Positions 51,255 to 61,462 are shown, counted from the stretch's first letter. The stretch is DNA of 64,000 nucleotides from Meira nashicola (GCA_001600355.1 BCJU01000001.1:5332013-5396012), one strand, 5' to 3'. Notes: a model not told the origin generated them from the sequence alone. Made by a program: numbers and translations.

Positions 51255-52661
51255 TTACTTGTCCACTTCAACAGTGGTTCCCGCACGCACTGTACCCCAT
51301 CCTACCAAACGCCAATGTCTGTCCACACGTCTGCTCAATGCAATCTTTTCACCAATTTCTGTGCATGCAGGTGAAGTGAGGAAAATCTTTGCCAAATCTG
51401 CCTTGACTGACATCACACGTCCACCGGTTGAAGTTGAACCAATATTGACCATCAAAACTTCATTCTTTGCCAATTTTTGTACCTTTGTTTGTTTCTTGTC
51501 GCCAGATGCGACACCTAACAATCTCCGTAATAAGAAGTAATTGATTTCCAATTCAACGTAAATAAGCGGTAGCTTTCCAACTTCACCCAAAACTTGTCCA
51601 ACCAATCTATCAGCACGACATAGGGTAGGATCAATCTTTGTTCCTACACCGATCAAACCACCTGGAACGGCGAATTTCAAATCGTTATGTTCGGCGAATA
51701 AAGATGCAATCTTTGAGTAAATTGGCTTGCAGTGTGTCTTTCCTTCGTTATCCTTTGTAACCAATCCTGGACGAACTTCGATCTCTTGTCCTAACCGCAG
51801 AACACCGCTCAAAATCGAACCACCAGCAACTCCACCCTTCAAATCAGCCACTTCAGCTCCTGGCTTGTTGACATCGAAAGAACGAATGACGATCAGTCTA
51901 GGCGAAGTAGTGAAATCTCGAACAGGAATAGGAACTCTTTTGACAATGTATTCGTTAACTGCATCAATGTTATACTTTAATTGAGCAGAAATTGGAACGA
52001 TTGGTGCTCCATCAGCCACTGTACCTTTGACGAATTTTACGATACTCTGCCAATGTTCTTCAGCAGCATTTTCTCGAATTAGATCGACTTTGTTTTGTAA
52101 AATGATGATGTCGCGTAGCTTCATAATTTCAACAGCTGCCAAATGTTCTGATGTTTGAGGTTGAGGACAAGATTCATTTCCGGCAATCAATAAAAGTGCT
52201 GCGTCCATAACTGCTGCACCGTTCAACATAGTAGCCATCAAAATATCGTGCCCGGGACAATCAACGAAAGAGACGTGTCGTAGCAATCGCATAGTTCCGC
52301 CGCATCCAGATCGCTCACACGGAGGTGTATCTTCCTTTCCAGAAGGATAAGATTTATAACATCCAGGTCTAGGACATTGTTCATTATCACATTTATAAAT
52401 TTTTGCGTTTGCATAACCTAACTTGATGGTAATATTTCTTACCAATTCATTCTTGAATCGAACAGTTTGAACTCCAGAAATAGCTTTCACAACTGTTGAC
52501 TTTCCGTGTGCCACATGTCCAATAGTACCAATATTAATCGTTGCTTGTCTAGAAATCACTTCTGGACTCAAAGGAGAAAGTTTTGTCACATCAATCGAAA
52601 GTGATTCCACTCCTTTTGTGATGTTTGAAACACCATCAGCTGTACCGTTGGCAGTCGCCAT
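51255..52661 (-). CDS. GCD11: eIF2 gamma subunit (translation initiation GTPase)
   Basis: 468 residues, no intron. eIF2-gamma binds GTP and initiator Met-tRNA and brings them to the 40S subunit. GTPase motifs are GHVAHGKST (G1), DCPGH (G3) and NKVDL (G4). The cysteine-rich zinc-ribbon insert is [11 protein letters not shown]...CERSGCGG. Domain 2 includes [12 protein letters not shown] and [12 protein letters not shown]; domain 3 ends [19 protein letters not shown] 52661 has a strong AAGATGG context. The frame stays open to 52823 with another ATG at 52805 in a weak context, which would add 48 residues; I do not favour it. Confidence 0.97.
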   Translation of the reverse strand: MATANGTADGVSNITKGVESLSIDVTKLSPLSPEVISRQATINIGTIGHVAHGKSTVVKAISGVQTVRFKNELVRNITIKLGYANAKIYKCDNEQCPRPGCYKSYPSGKEDTPPCERSGCGGTMRLLRHVSFVDCPGHDILMATMLNGAAVMDAALLLIAGNESCPQPQTSEHLAAVEIMKLRDIIILQNKVDLIRENAAEEHWQSIVKFVKGTVADGAPIVPISAQLKYNIDAVNEYIVKRVPIPVRDFTTSPRLIVIRSFDVNKPGAEVADLKGGVAGGSILSGVLRLGQEIEVRPGLVTKDNEGKTHCKPIYSKIASLFAEHNDLKFAVPGGLIGVGTKIDPTLCRADRLVGQVLGEVGKLPLIYVELEINYFLLRRLLGVASGDKKQTKVQKLAKNEVLMVNIGSTSTGGRVMSVKADLAKIFLTSPACTEIGEKIALSRRVDRHWRLVGWGTVRAGTTVEVDK

Positions 52662-53044
52662 CTTTGTCAATGTTTTAGATGATGGTAAATTTGTGTATGA
52701 GTGTCGCTCGAGCTGGTAACTAGACTTCCAATTTTGCGCGAGAAGTTTTCCAACAGGCCGCTCAAAGCCTTTTACAATATTTGTCGCGCCCGCATGCCCA
52801 GTCATAAGAAAGCTTCCTTTCAAGTGTTATCACTTGATGCAGAACCCAAGTAAGCCCTGAACCAGTCACGCGTGTATGTATATTACATCAAACAGTACAG
52901 TACGTACACAATACAAATTTTGTAATAAACATTTCTAATGGCTAGAATACAAATATTGAAAAATAGAATACACCAATTTGCACGTGTCGGAAGATGCATC
53001 TGTAAGGTTTTCCCTTTGTTGACCGTGATAGCATGTTCTTGCTT
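52662..53044. other. GCD11 upstream region
   Basis: 383 bp with GCCCGCAT (52788-52795) and AGTCACGCGT (ACGCGT at 52868-52873). No other gene seen. Confidence 0.5.
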
Positions 53045-54730
53045 TTAGATGTGAGCAGCAAATTCTGCTATACGCTTTGCTTTATTGAATCGAAGTTTGA
53101 TAATCTTTTTTGCAGTCAATTCATATATAGCCTTTTTGGCCAACTCTTCACCGCTATTAAGACTTGACATGTCTAAATCGCCTCTACTAGCCTGCGAATG
53201 TGCCTTTGAACCTTCTTGAGTCCACCAAGAAGATGCATCTTTCCTTAAATCATCTGTATCCATCGAATGAGGAGCGACAGATCTTAGCATGGAAATTAGT
53301 ATACGTGCAGCGATAGCTGTTGTGGGCGAAGGAGGCCCAGCGTTGGCGAGTAGTGAAGAATTGCTGACCGTGCTACCTGTCGTTGCAGCTGTGGAATCGG
53401 TCGCATTGCTACTTGCAGTGCTAATGTCTGGATTGGAAGTAGCACTTTTAGAAAGACTGAGATTGTGTAATATCACAATCGTCTCCTCAACGTTTGCCGA
53501 TTCAATCGATGGAGAGGCATAGCGAAGATTGTCACCAAATATTGTCCATATATTTTCACATATTCTCTCAAGCTCATCAGATGTCTCAATCTCAGATCCC
53601 TGGATATCCGCGGCAGCAATCTCGTTGTTTTCCTGCTGAGCATTTTCACGTTTGATCTCGTCCGCACCCTCGCTCTCAATGCGTTTAGACGGTTGCAGCC
53701 TGATCGTCTCATCAGCCAAATCAGCAATCGGTTCAGTTTGGGTATTTATCTCCGTTGTTGGTGTGCTTTGTACCTCTTTCATTGGACTCTTTTCTTTCGT
53801 TGCAGACTTTCTTGGTGAATTCACTGCCGTAGTCTTTGTCTTTGAGCCTGTTGAGCTGCGAGCAGTCGTTTTAACTCCTGTAGATGACCTTGGAGTGGGT
53901 GCCGGCGCTTTAGTTTTTGATGTTGAAGCAGGTGCTGATGTTTTTTTTGGCGTAGATTGACTGGATTTTCGAGGAGTGCTTGTAGTTTGAGGTTGTAGAG
54001 GAACTTGTTTGAACTTTTTCTTCTGTTCTTGTAGATCTTCCATCGTTTGTTCAATGGCCAAAATTTCCATCTCTTCTCTACGTATATCTTCTTGTATCTT
54101 TTCAATGTCTAGAGAAGCATTCCCATTTCCAGACTTTGAGTTTCGCCCGCTAGAAGTGACGAGTTCTGGATTAGCCTGAATTTTAGCGATCAAATTATCA
54201 TTCTCTGCAACACTGTTATCCAAATCTCGAATCGTTCGTTGTAGGTCAGCGTGCTTTTTCAATAAAGTTTTTATATGTTTTCGCGCTCGAGGAACGCTAT
54301 GATAGTTATCAGTAAGTCTTTGAGCAGCTTTCAATAATGTACGGGCATCAAATTCTACCAAACCTCGAGCTTCTGCTTCTTTTGCTGCTTTTCGCAATGG
54401 TGTAGGTGGTATAAATGCTTTCGGTTCCGGTAGTCTAGGAGCTATATTGATCTCTGGAGCTGACATGCCTGATTTGACATTGTCATCTCGTGACCTCGTT
54501 GATGGTCCTGCGACATTAGATCCACCTGTATCGCCGGTTCGAGGAGGATACCAAAACAAATTTGCCTCGAATTGATCAGCATCCCTAATGAAATCAAGTA
54601 CGTCCAATTTATGAGTGTTTAGGATTGCAGATGTAAAAGGGCGTGATGAAGATCGAGATGATTTGCTGTGTAAACGTGAAATAGCATCTAGAGTAGCGCT
54701 TAATGTTGTAAGGTGCGTCTCCATGGCCAT
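53045..54730 (-). CDS. SPC34: SPC34-like DASH/Dam1 complex subunit
   Basis: 561 residues from ATG 54730. DASH links kinetochores to microtubules in fungi. The N-terminal block PFTSAILNTHKLDVLDFIRDADQFEANLF matches the Spc34 signature (a conserved AxL...LIRD..E..LF pattern). VPRARKHIKTLLKKHADLQRTIRDLD starts a coiled coil, and a second coiled coil lies at about 200-235. The middle (240-330) is a Lys/Ser/Thr/Pro-rich disordered stretch, which makes the protein much longer than yeast Spc34. The C-terminus ends in a helical block AIYELTAKKIIKLRFNKAKRIAEF. The assignment rests mainly on the N-terminal signature. Confidence 0.65.
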   Translation of the reverse strand: MAMETHLTTLSATLDAISRLHSKSSRSSSRPFTSAILNTHKLDVLDFIRDADQFEANLFWYPPRTGDTGGSNVAGPSTRSRDDNVKSGMSAPEINIAPRLPEPKAFIPPTPLRKAAKEAEARGLVEFDARTLLKAAQRLTDNYHSVPRARKHIKTLLKKHADLQRTIRDLDNSVAENDNLIAKIQANPELVTSSGRNSKSGNGNASLDIEKIQEDIRREEMEILAIEQTMEDLQEQKKKFKQVPLQPQTTSTPRKSSQSTPKKTSAPASTSKTKAPAPTPRSSTGVKTTARSSTGSKTKTTAVNSPRKSATKEKSPMKEVQSTPTTEINTQTEPIADLADETIRLQPSKRIESEGADEIKRENAQQENNEIAAADIQGSEIETSDELERICENIWTIFGDNLRYASPSIESANVEETIVILHNLSLSKSATSNPDISTASSNATDSTAATTGSTVSNSSLLANAGPPSPTTAIAARILISMLRSVAPHSMDTDDLRKDASSWWTQEGSKAHSQASRGDLDMSSLNSGEELAKKAIYELTAKKIIKLRFNKAKRIAEFAAHI

Positions 54731-54814
54731 CCTATTCCAATGAATTTGATTAGGAATGACAGTGACGAAGAAAGAGGGCAACAACACATTTAACGCGAAT
54801 CCAGGCAGCTTTCT

Positions 54815-54820
54815 ACGCGT
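54815..54820. promoter_or_regulatory. ACGCGT box in SPC34 / IWR1 promoter
   Basis: MluI-box sequence 85 nt upstream of the SPC34 ATG, in the 229-bp divergent promoter shared with IWR1. Cell-cycle control of a kinetochore gene is plausible. Confidence 0.45.
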
Positions 54821-54959
54821 GTTTATGTGTGTTGTTCTCCACCCTGCTTGAAATGAATAAGACTCAAGCTGACGCTAATGGATTTTCACTTTGCTATTCA
54901 TATTGCTTGCAATCATCTGATCAAATTCCACAAAAGGTTGTAACAGTGTTGGTCCGGTT

Positions 54960-56393
54960 ATGTCAATCGCATTACAACAAAAGACTTCTCTTAATAATAA
55001 TGATCAGAGTACACCCTCTTCGTCCAGGATGACAAGTCGACCGGATAGTCCGTCATATGATCCAAAAGGATCTTTGATTTTACGAATTAAACGAAAGCGT
55101 GGCGTTGATCCGATTACAGCTTTACGAATTGAAACATTACGATCAGAAGAGGAAGCAGAATTGAGGGAATCAGATACGTCATTGATAGGTACAAGTCCAG
55201 AAGATGTTACTCAAGCAAGGCCGAAACGTAGACTAACAGATCGAGGTGTATTCCGACTTGCTGAAACAGTATCACTTTCTTCTTTTGATAATGTGGAACA
55301 GACAAAACAACTCGAAAATCGTATCGCGCAATTGAAGAAGCCACACAATGAATTAGGAAAAGAAGAAGTGAAAGGGGAGGGTGGTATTGAAAGAAAGAAT
55401 GACAAAGATAATACCAGTACATCCAAAACTCCAAAATCTTCAGCTTCTGGTCCAAATTTGGCTCAACTACGATTCAAAGTAGTTCATCCTTCCTCTTCGA
55501 AATCTTCAAGAAAGTCACTCTTTGACACATTAAAAGCGAACAATAGCTCTAGCAGTCTTCGTCTTAAGAAGAGACAGCTGAAAACAAGTGCTAGAACAGA
55601 TCGACCTCCAGAGATCCTAAGCAGCCGACCTAAACCTTACTCTCGAAGACCACGTTACATTGATGCTGTTGTAGAAGGAAGTCCACTTGGAAGAGATATC
55701 AATGGAAAAGGGCCGCGTAAACAACAGACTCAGCTCGATAGTGAGATGGACTCTTTAGATCGCCGTTTTGCTGGCCTACTTGGAGATTACCTTAAAGGAC
55801 AAGACCTTGAACCGCCAAAAGATATCATTGACGCAGCTGCTGATGCTGAATTCCAACAACCAAAGGATTCGGAAGAAGACAGTTCTGATGAGGATGATTA
55901 CGTGTACGACATTTATTATCGAGAGAAAGAGCCGTCGTTTACTTCAAATCTGGCAGCGAGTGCTGCTCACATTGGTATGCAGCCATCAGAGGTTGCGGGT
56001 CATGAACGACAATCCTCGTACAACAATATGTCTTCCTCTACTGCAAGTCTCAGTGCCCAAACCGGTCCAGTAGTTGCACCTGAAGCAATGGCAACTCTCG
56101 TTGGTTTGACAGAACATGATTTTTTCGGAAACGAGGATGAAGATACGATCGAACAAGGCAGTCGACTTATCTCTGAGGAATTGTTAGATAGCGATGATCC
56201 TTACGAGGAAGGAGAAGATGAAGATAGCAATGATGAAGATTTTTATCGAAACGATTACCCAGAGCAGGAAGCAGAGGAAGAAGAAGATATGGAAGCATCG
56301 GGATGGGGATGGGCAGGACCTAGACGTCATCGTCATAGCGATAGTGATGAGGAAAGTGAAGAAAATGAAGAAGAAGAAGAGGATGATTTCTAG
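54960..56393 (+). CDS. IWR1: IWR1, RNA polymerase II nuclear import adaptor
   Basis: 477 residues, no intron. Iwr1 binds assembled RNA polymerase II and carries it into the nucleus. The N-terminal block LILRIKRKRGVDPITALRIE is the family signature and includes the basic nuclear signal. The second block DEDDYVYDIYYREKE lies near 310, and DSNDEDFYRNDYPEQEAEEEEDM near 425 is the conserved acidic polymerase-binding region. The last 40 residues are almost all Glu/Asp/Ser. Linkers are low complexity. Confidence 0.9.
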   Translation: MSIALQQKTSLNNNDQSTPSSSRMTSRPDSPSYDPKGSLILRIKRKRGVDPITALRIETLRSEEEAELRESDTSLIGTSPEDVTQARPKRRLTDRGVFRLAETVSLSSFDNVEQTKQLENRIAQLKKPHNELGKEEVKGEGGIERKNDKDNTSTSKTPKSSASGPNLAQLRFKVVHPSSSKSSRKSLFDTLKANNSSSSLRLKKRQLKTSARTDRPPEILSSRPKPYSRRPRYIDAVVEGSPLGRDINGKGPRKQQTQLDSEMDSLDRRFAGLLGDYLKGQDLEPPKDIIDAAADAEFQQPKDSEEDSSDEDDYVYDIYYREKEPSFTSNLAASAAHIGMQPSEVAGHERQSSYNNMSSSTASLSAQTGPVVAPEAMATLVGLTEHDFFGNEDEDTIEQGSRLISEELLDSDDPYEEGEDEDSNDEDFYRNDYPEQEAEEEEDMEASGWGWAGPRRHRHSDSDEESEENEEEEEDDF

Positions 56394-56481
56394 ATGTGTA
56401 TATGATAAAATTTGCAATCAGTGTATTTTACAATAATTTGATATTTTGATAGAGGAGCTCAAATCGGTGTATGTGAAACGA

Positions 56482-57408
56482 TTAGGCTTCGGTCTTTTTG
56501 AGGATTTGTTGGATACTCCTTGCGGTGAATCCTTTGTGGGTTGGAGCCATGTCGTCATTGCTTGCAACTGCTTGAGCTACATCATTTGCGACTTCACCTT
56601 TACCAAACACAAATTCTTTTGCATTGAAACGACTATAATCACCACCAACAGTTTCTCTGATTGCTTGCAATCGTGCTTCCCGTGCTTCTTTGGCTATAGA
56701 GATAGTTTTCTCATCGGATTTACTACTCGTCTCCCTTTCAACTAATTTGACGGATTCTGCTCCTGTACTGATACCTGAACGTGCAACAGGTGTAGGATCG
56801 TCTGCTCCACCTTGTACGAGTGTTTTGTTTGAGGTAGACATTAGACTTAAGAGTCTATTTCCTACCTTCAAAGGATGCCATGTCTTTGGTGTATTTTGTT
56901 TTGTTAGATTTTCCTTCAAAGAGGCAAGATCAACTTTTGGTATGGCATAAGGTACTCGAGTGAATGGAACTCCAGCTTTACTTCCTATTTCCCAATTTGT
57001 AATTGGCTTTACGTTGCTCTGTATCTTTGCTGTAGGTCCTCCATCTTCGACATGCTTGCGTGCAAGCTGGTCACCTCCTCCCATTCTGAATAAACGAGAT
57101 CTTGTTCGTTTTGTCGAGTCTGAACCTCCTTCACCTTTATTCCTTCTCGGTCTATCATATGTAGGCTTTCTCTGATTATTTCTTGTTGCATTCTGTTGAC
57201 CATCTTTATTTCCCGTACCTTTCTGCTGACCAGCAATTGCACGTCGAAGGGCAGCAGCAAAATCTGCATTGAGCTTTTGAGAAGTTGCAGCTGCATTTTC
57301 TTCCATTAATCGAACTCCAGAACTGAAATATCGTCCTTGCTTTGAGCTTCCTATCACTATGGATTTTGCATGAAGCAAATAGCTTGAAGATTGTCGTAGA
57401 GTTGACAT
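56482..57408 (-). CDS. Probable mitochondrial protein of unknown function
   Basis: 308 residues from ATG 57408; the frame is open to 57666, but the downstream ATG places a clear presequence at the start (basic, Ser-rich, ending KQGRYFSSGVRL). The body has a basic, Asn/Gly-rich stretch (about 60-110) with RTRSRLFRMGGGDQLARKH, then ITNWEIGSKAGVPFTRVPYAIPKVDLASL, and a C-terminal helix GFTARSIQQILKKTE. Basic composition hints at RNA or mitoribosome binding, but no domain is recognised. It is tail-to-tail with IWR1 (88 bp) and divergent from RCE1. Confidence 0.7.
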   Translation of the reverse strand: MSTLRQSSSYLLHAKSIVIGSSKQGRYFSSGVRLMEENAAATSQKLNADFAAALRRAIAGQQKGTGNKDGQQNATRNNQRKPTYDRPRRNKGEGGSDSTKRTRSRLFRMGGGDQLARKHVEDGGPTAKIQSNVKPITNWEIGSKAGVPFTRVPYAIPKVDLASLKENLTKQNTPKTWHPLKVGNRLLSLMSTSNKTLVQGGADDPTPVARSGISTGAESVKLVERETSSKSDEKTISIAKEAREARLQAIRETVGGDYSRFNAKEFVFGKGEVANDVAQAVASNDDMAPTHKGFTARSIQQILKKTEA

Positions 57409-57709
57409 GTTTTGGAAATTGCGTATGGTAGTGATGGTAATCTGTTCTGCAAAAAGATGAAGAAGAAGAAGAAGAATTGATTTAGCGCGCCTGCACTTTT
57501 TGAATTCTTTAGTAATTGCGGACCCAAGCTTACAAAACGCATAGACTATAGCCTGCCTGGCTGCCCTACGCAGGTGCTTGTGTATTCTTAGAACAAAGGG
57601 AATCATTAGCGGCATTTTAAACTTTAATTCAGTTTTGAGCAACAAAGGATGAACACTTTTCGACAATTAGCTACTTCCTTTTGACGATGATCACCTCAAA
57701 TCGGTCAAG
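57409..57709. other. Divergent promoter with GAA repeat
   Basis: 301 bp between the mitochondrial unknown (minus) and RCE1 (plus). Six GAA units lie at 57459-57476, giving a CT-rich leader on the minus strand. Confidence 0.6.
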
Positions 57710-58747
57710 ATGAGTTCATCATCGATTTTCAATTTGATCGATTGGCATGTACCCGTGCCAGTCTTCACGCCTACATGGACGATTTCAACCTCAGCTCGAC
57801 TTACATTCATTTATGTTGGAAGCTTATACGTTTCCACGGCAACCCGTATCGGTCAAGCTAAATCCAAAGAAGGTATTTTATTAACCAAAGATGATGCAGT
57901 TGTAGTCAAAAGTAGACTTAGGATAGCATCTGTGATCTCGTTGGTAGCCATTGGATCAACTTCAGAAATGATAAGAAGAGCAGCTTATCCAACTCAATCA
58001 ATATTTTTCGGCACTCTGGCTTCTTTACGATTGATTGGCATTCCACTTCCAATACCTAGCTTTCTACACAACAACGGCTTCCCTTTTCAACCATCTTTAA
58101 CAAATTTTATCCTCAATCATTTACTACCCGCAGTCACGCTTCCGCTCTTGCTCACTTCGACACTTTTCGCAGGCCCTCTATTGGCAGCAGGACTTGATGG
58201 TACTTTACTCGGCCAGAGATATACACCTTCGCTCAAAGCAGCTCTGAAGGAGAAAGTGGGAAATGTTTGGGGCATAAGGAATTATCTCATTGGACCTTTA
58301 ACGGAAGAAATCGTTTTCAGAGGATGCATCGTTTCTCTACATGCTCTAGCAGGACTTCACAAAAATATTCTAATTTTTGCAACACCTTTATACTTTGGAG
58401 TTGCTCATCTACATCACGCATACGAAGGTTACGTTAAAGGAGGTAGAACAAAATCGGCATTAAAGCGTGCATGTTTAATCTCTACAATACAATTTGCCTA
58501 TACTTCCATGTTTGGTTGGTATGCAAACTTTTTATTCCTACGCTCAAATACCTTATTGGCTCCACTTGTTAGCCATATATTCTGTAATATCATGGGCTTA
58601 CCTGACCCGATCGAGGCTGTTCGGATTCATCCTCATCGTAAGTGGTCGATTTATGGGGCCTATGTGGCAGGAATCGTTGGTTTTGCATTTTCCATTATGC
58701 CCTTAACCAAACCTAGCCTCTTTGGTGGTTCATTGTATTGGCAATGA
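57710..58747 (+). CDS. RCE1: RCE1, CAAX prenyl endoprotease
   Basis: 345 residues, no intron, with several hydrophobic membrane segments. Rce1 sits in the ER membrane and removes the -aaX tripeptide after prenylation of Ras, Rheb and related proteins. The intramembrane active-site motifs are complete: TEEIVFR (E199, E200, R204), FGVAHLHH (H233) and SHIFCN (H289). It acts directly after farnesyltransferase, whose beta subunit is at 11801-13480. Confidence 0.96.
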   Translation: MSSSSIFNLIDWHVPVPVFTPTWTISTSARLTFIYVGSLYVSTATRIGQAKSKEGILLTKDDAVVVKSRLRIASVISLVAIGSTSEMIRRAAYPTQSIFFGTLASLRLIGIPLPIPSFLHNNGFPFQPSLTNFILNHLLPAVTLPLLLTSTLFAGPLLAAGLDGTLLGQRYTPSLKAALKEKVGNVWGIRNYLIGPLTEEIVFRGCIVSLHALAGLHKNILIFATPLYFGVAHLHHAYEGYVKGGRTKSALKRACLISTIQFAYTSMFGWYANFLFLRSNTLLAPLVSHIFCNIMGLPDPIEAVRIHPHRKWSIYGAYVAGIVGFAFSIMPLTKPSLFGGSLYWQ

Positions 58748-58835
58748 ATACTACCATTGTTACCATTGTTTTATAGCGCTCTATACCTCTTTTTTTGCAA
58801 TCAATCGCTTGTATACTTCTTTAATCGCGATGTCC

Positions 58836-60653
58836 TTATTTCGTCTGTTTGACCGAAAGAATGTACTTCATATCATCAATCGCATCACGTAATCGGACAG
58901 AGTCACGTAACAGTCTCTTTGCTTGAATTTGCTCTTCAATTGAAGAATCTTCCCATTTCTTCAATAATTCAACTTTATCGTCCGGTCTTCGCATCTTTGT
59001 TTTGGATAAGTTGTCCATCACAAGTTGTGCCCTTTCACGAGCTTCGTTCAACCAAGCAATCGTTTGACCTTCTTTTTGTTGTGCACTGCTTCCGAGACCA
59101 ACAGTAGACAAAAGAGCGTTAATCGAACGAGCGCCAGTACTTTTAGTTGTCTGGAGACCATGCATAGTCTCTCCAACATGCACACATGCCAGTCCATCAT
59201 GATATGTAATCCAAAGTTGGTGTAAGTGGGCGCCAGAATCGTCCTTCTCAGGTCCAGCAAGTGCTGATCTACCCATCTCAACCCTCGTAAGACGCAATGC
59301 ACTTGCTTGGTATTGCAGAGCTCGTTCCAATGCATTGCGATCGGATGGCTGTGCATTGAATGCAGACAAGGCAAGTAGAGAAGAGATCAAAGACCGTGTA
59401 AGACCAGGAGAAGGAAGTGTATCGACAGGTCCATTTGCCTCTGATTCAGAGGAGGCAGTAGATTTTGACTGTAGAGTACCTTTAGCCTCTTGAACTTCAA
59501 CAGGTGTTCGTGACAGCACACCCGTGCCACCAGCCAGAATCTCATTCTTCAACAAGTCTTTTCGGCTTCCGTCCGGTTCGAGTGCATTTTGTTCTTCGAT
59601 GGCACCACCACCAGCCAAAGAGATTGCGCGTGTTAGCCACCATTCGGCTTCAGAACGATTGCCAACAATCTCGTGCAATTGTCCAACCTTGGTGGCCAAT
59701 CGTACAAGCCTGTCTGATCTGACGACTGGCTGACCAGAGATATTTCCTTCTTCTTTCATACTCTTGTTGGTGATATCCAATCCTGCCAAAGCGTCATACA
59801 AACGTGTATATCCTGCTAAAGCACCTCGAAGTGCCGCTGGAGATCCTAGACGCTCGCGAGTGGATGCCAATCTGTATTCCAGCATAACTGCAGTTTTGTC
59901 AATTGACTGATTTGGTAGTGCTAGACCAGAAGTTGAGGTAGATCCTGCACGTAAGGCAGCGATATCAGGTAATCGAATCCCTTTCTGTTCTGCTGTCTCT
60001 AATGCAGCACTTAAGAGTGCCTCTGAAGAATTAAGACCTTCTTCAACATGAAATTGTGTAGCAGATGAAGCTTGACTCATATATCCTACTTCTGGCATTC
60101 CAGCCCCTCCTGCGACATAATTTGAAGGTTTTACACCACCACCCCAAAAAGTTGCAATCCAAGCTGCACGTAATTGATGCCTTCCTTTGAGACCGAGTCT
60201 AGAGTCTGTTCCTTTTTTATTCCTTCCTACCCATTCTTCTTCACCAAAATCATGCTTCCATCCCCATTTATCTTCATTTTGCCTTGAAGCGACACTATCT
60301 CCATCTTCTAAAACTCCACTTCCGATTTGTAATTTTGGCATGGCAACATGTTCGATGTATTGATGTGTACCTTCAAATCCAGCCAATCCAATTACAGCTA
60401 TACCCGTAGCACCAAAAACGATAATACGTGCTATACGTGACATTGTCATTATAAATTCTCTGAATGGTGCACCAAACGTATTGACCACTTGATTTTGATT
60501 TGGCATTGTGGAATAGGCTCTTTGGGAAGATGAAGCTGCATATATCCTTGTCGAAACAGGTCGAGCTGCTGAAAGGGAAGCCGAGGCGACTGGCGATTGC
60601 CACCGACCGCCTCTTATTTGACGTAATGCCATTCTTGTCCTCTGTGTCTGCAT
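58836..60653 (-). CDS. Mitochondrial membrane protein, helical-repeat type, unknown function
   Basis: 605 residues from ATG 60653 (ATG 60632 is also possible; the frame continues to 60758). A basic presequence with SSSQRAYST is followed by one membrane segment, about 76-93 (RIIVFGATGIAVIGLAG). A conserved-looking block KWGWKHDFGEEEWVGRNKKGTDSRLGLKGRHQLRAAWIA follows. The rest consists of paired helices (RLVRLATKVGQLHEIVGNRSEAEWWLTRAISLA), which look like TPR units. The architecture recalls yeast Mgr3 (i-AAA adaptor), but sequence support is too thin to name it. It is tail-to-tail with RCE1 (88 bp). Confidence 0.75.
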   Translation of the reverse strand: MQTQRTRMALRQIRGGRWQSPVASASLSAARPVSTRIYAASSSQRAYSTMPNQNQVVNTFGAPFREFIMTMSRIARIIVFGATGIAVIGLAGFEGTHQYIEHVAMPKLQIGSGVLEDGDSVASRQNEDKWGWKHDFGEEEWVGRNKKGTDSRLGLKGRHQLRAAWIATFWGGGVKPSNYVAGGAGMPEVGYMSQASSATQFHVEEGLNSSEALLSAALETAEQKGIRLPDIAALRAGSTSTSGLALPNQSIDKTAVMLEYRLASTRERLGSPAALRGALAGYTRLYDALAGLDITNKSMKEEGNISGQPVVRSDRLVRLATKVGQLHEIVGNRSEAEWWLTRAISLAGGGAIEEQNALEPDGSRKDLLKNEILAGGTGVLSRTPVEVQEAKGTLQSKSTASSESEANGPVDTLPSPGLTRSLISSLLALSAFNAQPSDRNALERALQYQASALRLTRVEMGRSALAGPEKDDSGAHLHQLWITYHDGLACVHVGETMHGLQTTKSTGARSINALLSTVGLGSSAQQKEGQTIAWLNEARERAQLVMDNLSKTKMRRPDDKVELLKKWEDSSIEEQIQAKRLLRDSVRLRDAIDDMKYILSVKQTK

Positions 60654-60946
60654 TTTGTCTAGCAATGCGAATATATATTTGCGGAAGGTGGTAATGATTC
60701 GAGAAAGGATCCCAGAATATGATAGCGTAATTCCAGTACGCTCAAGCCAAGTGGCCAAAAATACAGATCACGTGCGCGATAAATTATGGAATGACTTTGA
60801 ATTTTTAAACTTTCAAAGCGTGTAATGTACCTTCTAAGTTAACGCCATCATCAATCCAATCTTACTCAAAGGTCAACAAAATCATTGCGGAGACGCATTA
60901 GCCAAACAAGGCGCTCTTGCAGGCTGATATAATATCATTGCCCATC

Positions 60947-61298
60947 ATGCCAAGACCGAATTATTATGATGAGGTCGAATTGGAGGATATGTCGTACGAC
61001 GAAGAGCGAGATCTTTTCCATTATCCTTGCCCTTGTGGAGATCGATTTGAGATTACAAGATCACAATTGAAAGATGCAGAAGATGTTGCAAGGTGTCCTA
61101 GTTGCAGTTTAATCATTCGCGTTGTATTCGATCCGGTAAGTGGTACAATTGTCTTTATTTGAATTTGGATAAATGTTCTGATCTGATAATGTTTCTTCTC
61201 CATACCCATCTTTTTAGCTCGATTTTGAGGACGATGATGACGTGGCACCGACTTCTCAAATTGAGGCATCCGTCACACCTGTTGCTCAAGCAGCATAA
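60947..61298 (+). CDS. DPH3: DPH3/KTI11, CSL zinc-finger electron donor (2 exons)
   Basis: Exon 1 is 60947-61135, the intron 61136-61217 (82 nt, GTAAGT...TTTTAG), exon 2 61218-61298, giving 89 residues. Dph3 supplies electrons to Dph1-Dph2 for diphthamide formation on eEF2 and serves Elongator in tRNA wobble modification. Zinc ligands are C28, C30, C50 and C53 (CPC...CPSC). The start [10 protein letters not shown] and [12 protein letters not shown] are diagnostic. The intron lies just after the zinc domain; exon 2 codes the acidic tail. Confidence 0.96.
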
Positions 61299-61462
61299 TC
61301 TCGATATATAATCACCCGCACGCTCAATTCTGCAAAACGCCACTCTATCTGGCAATCAACTGTATTCTATCATTTGTATTCTTATCTCAGCATTTAATCG
61401 ACTCGGATTTTTAAAAAGGCATGCTCATATTTTGGGATGAATGGGAACACTTTAGACTATTT

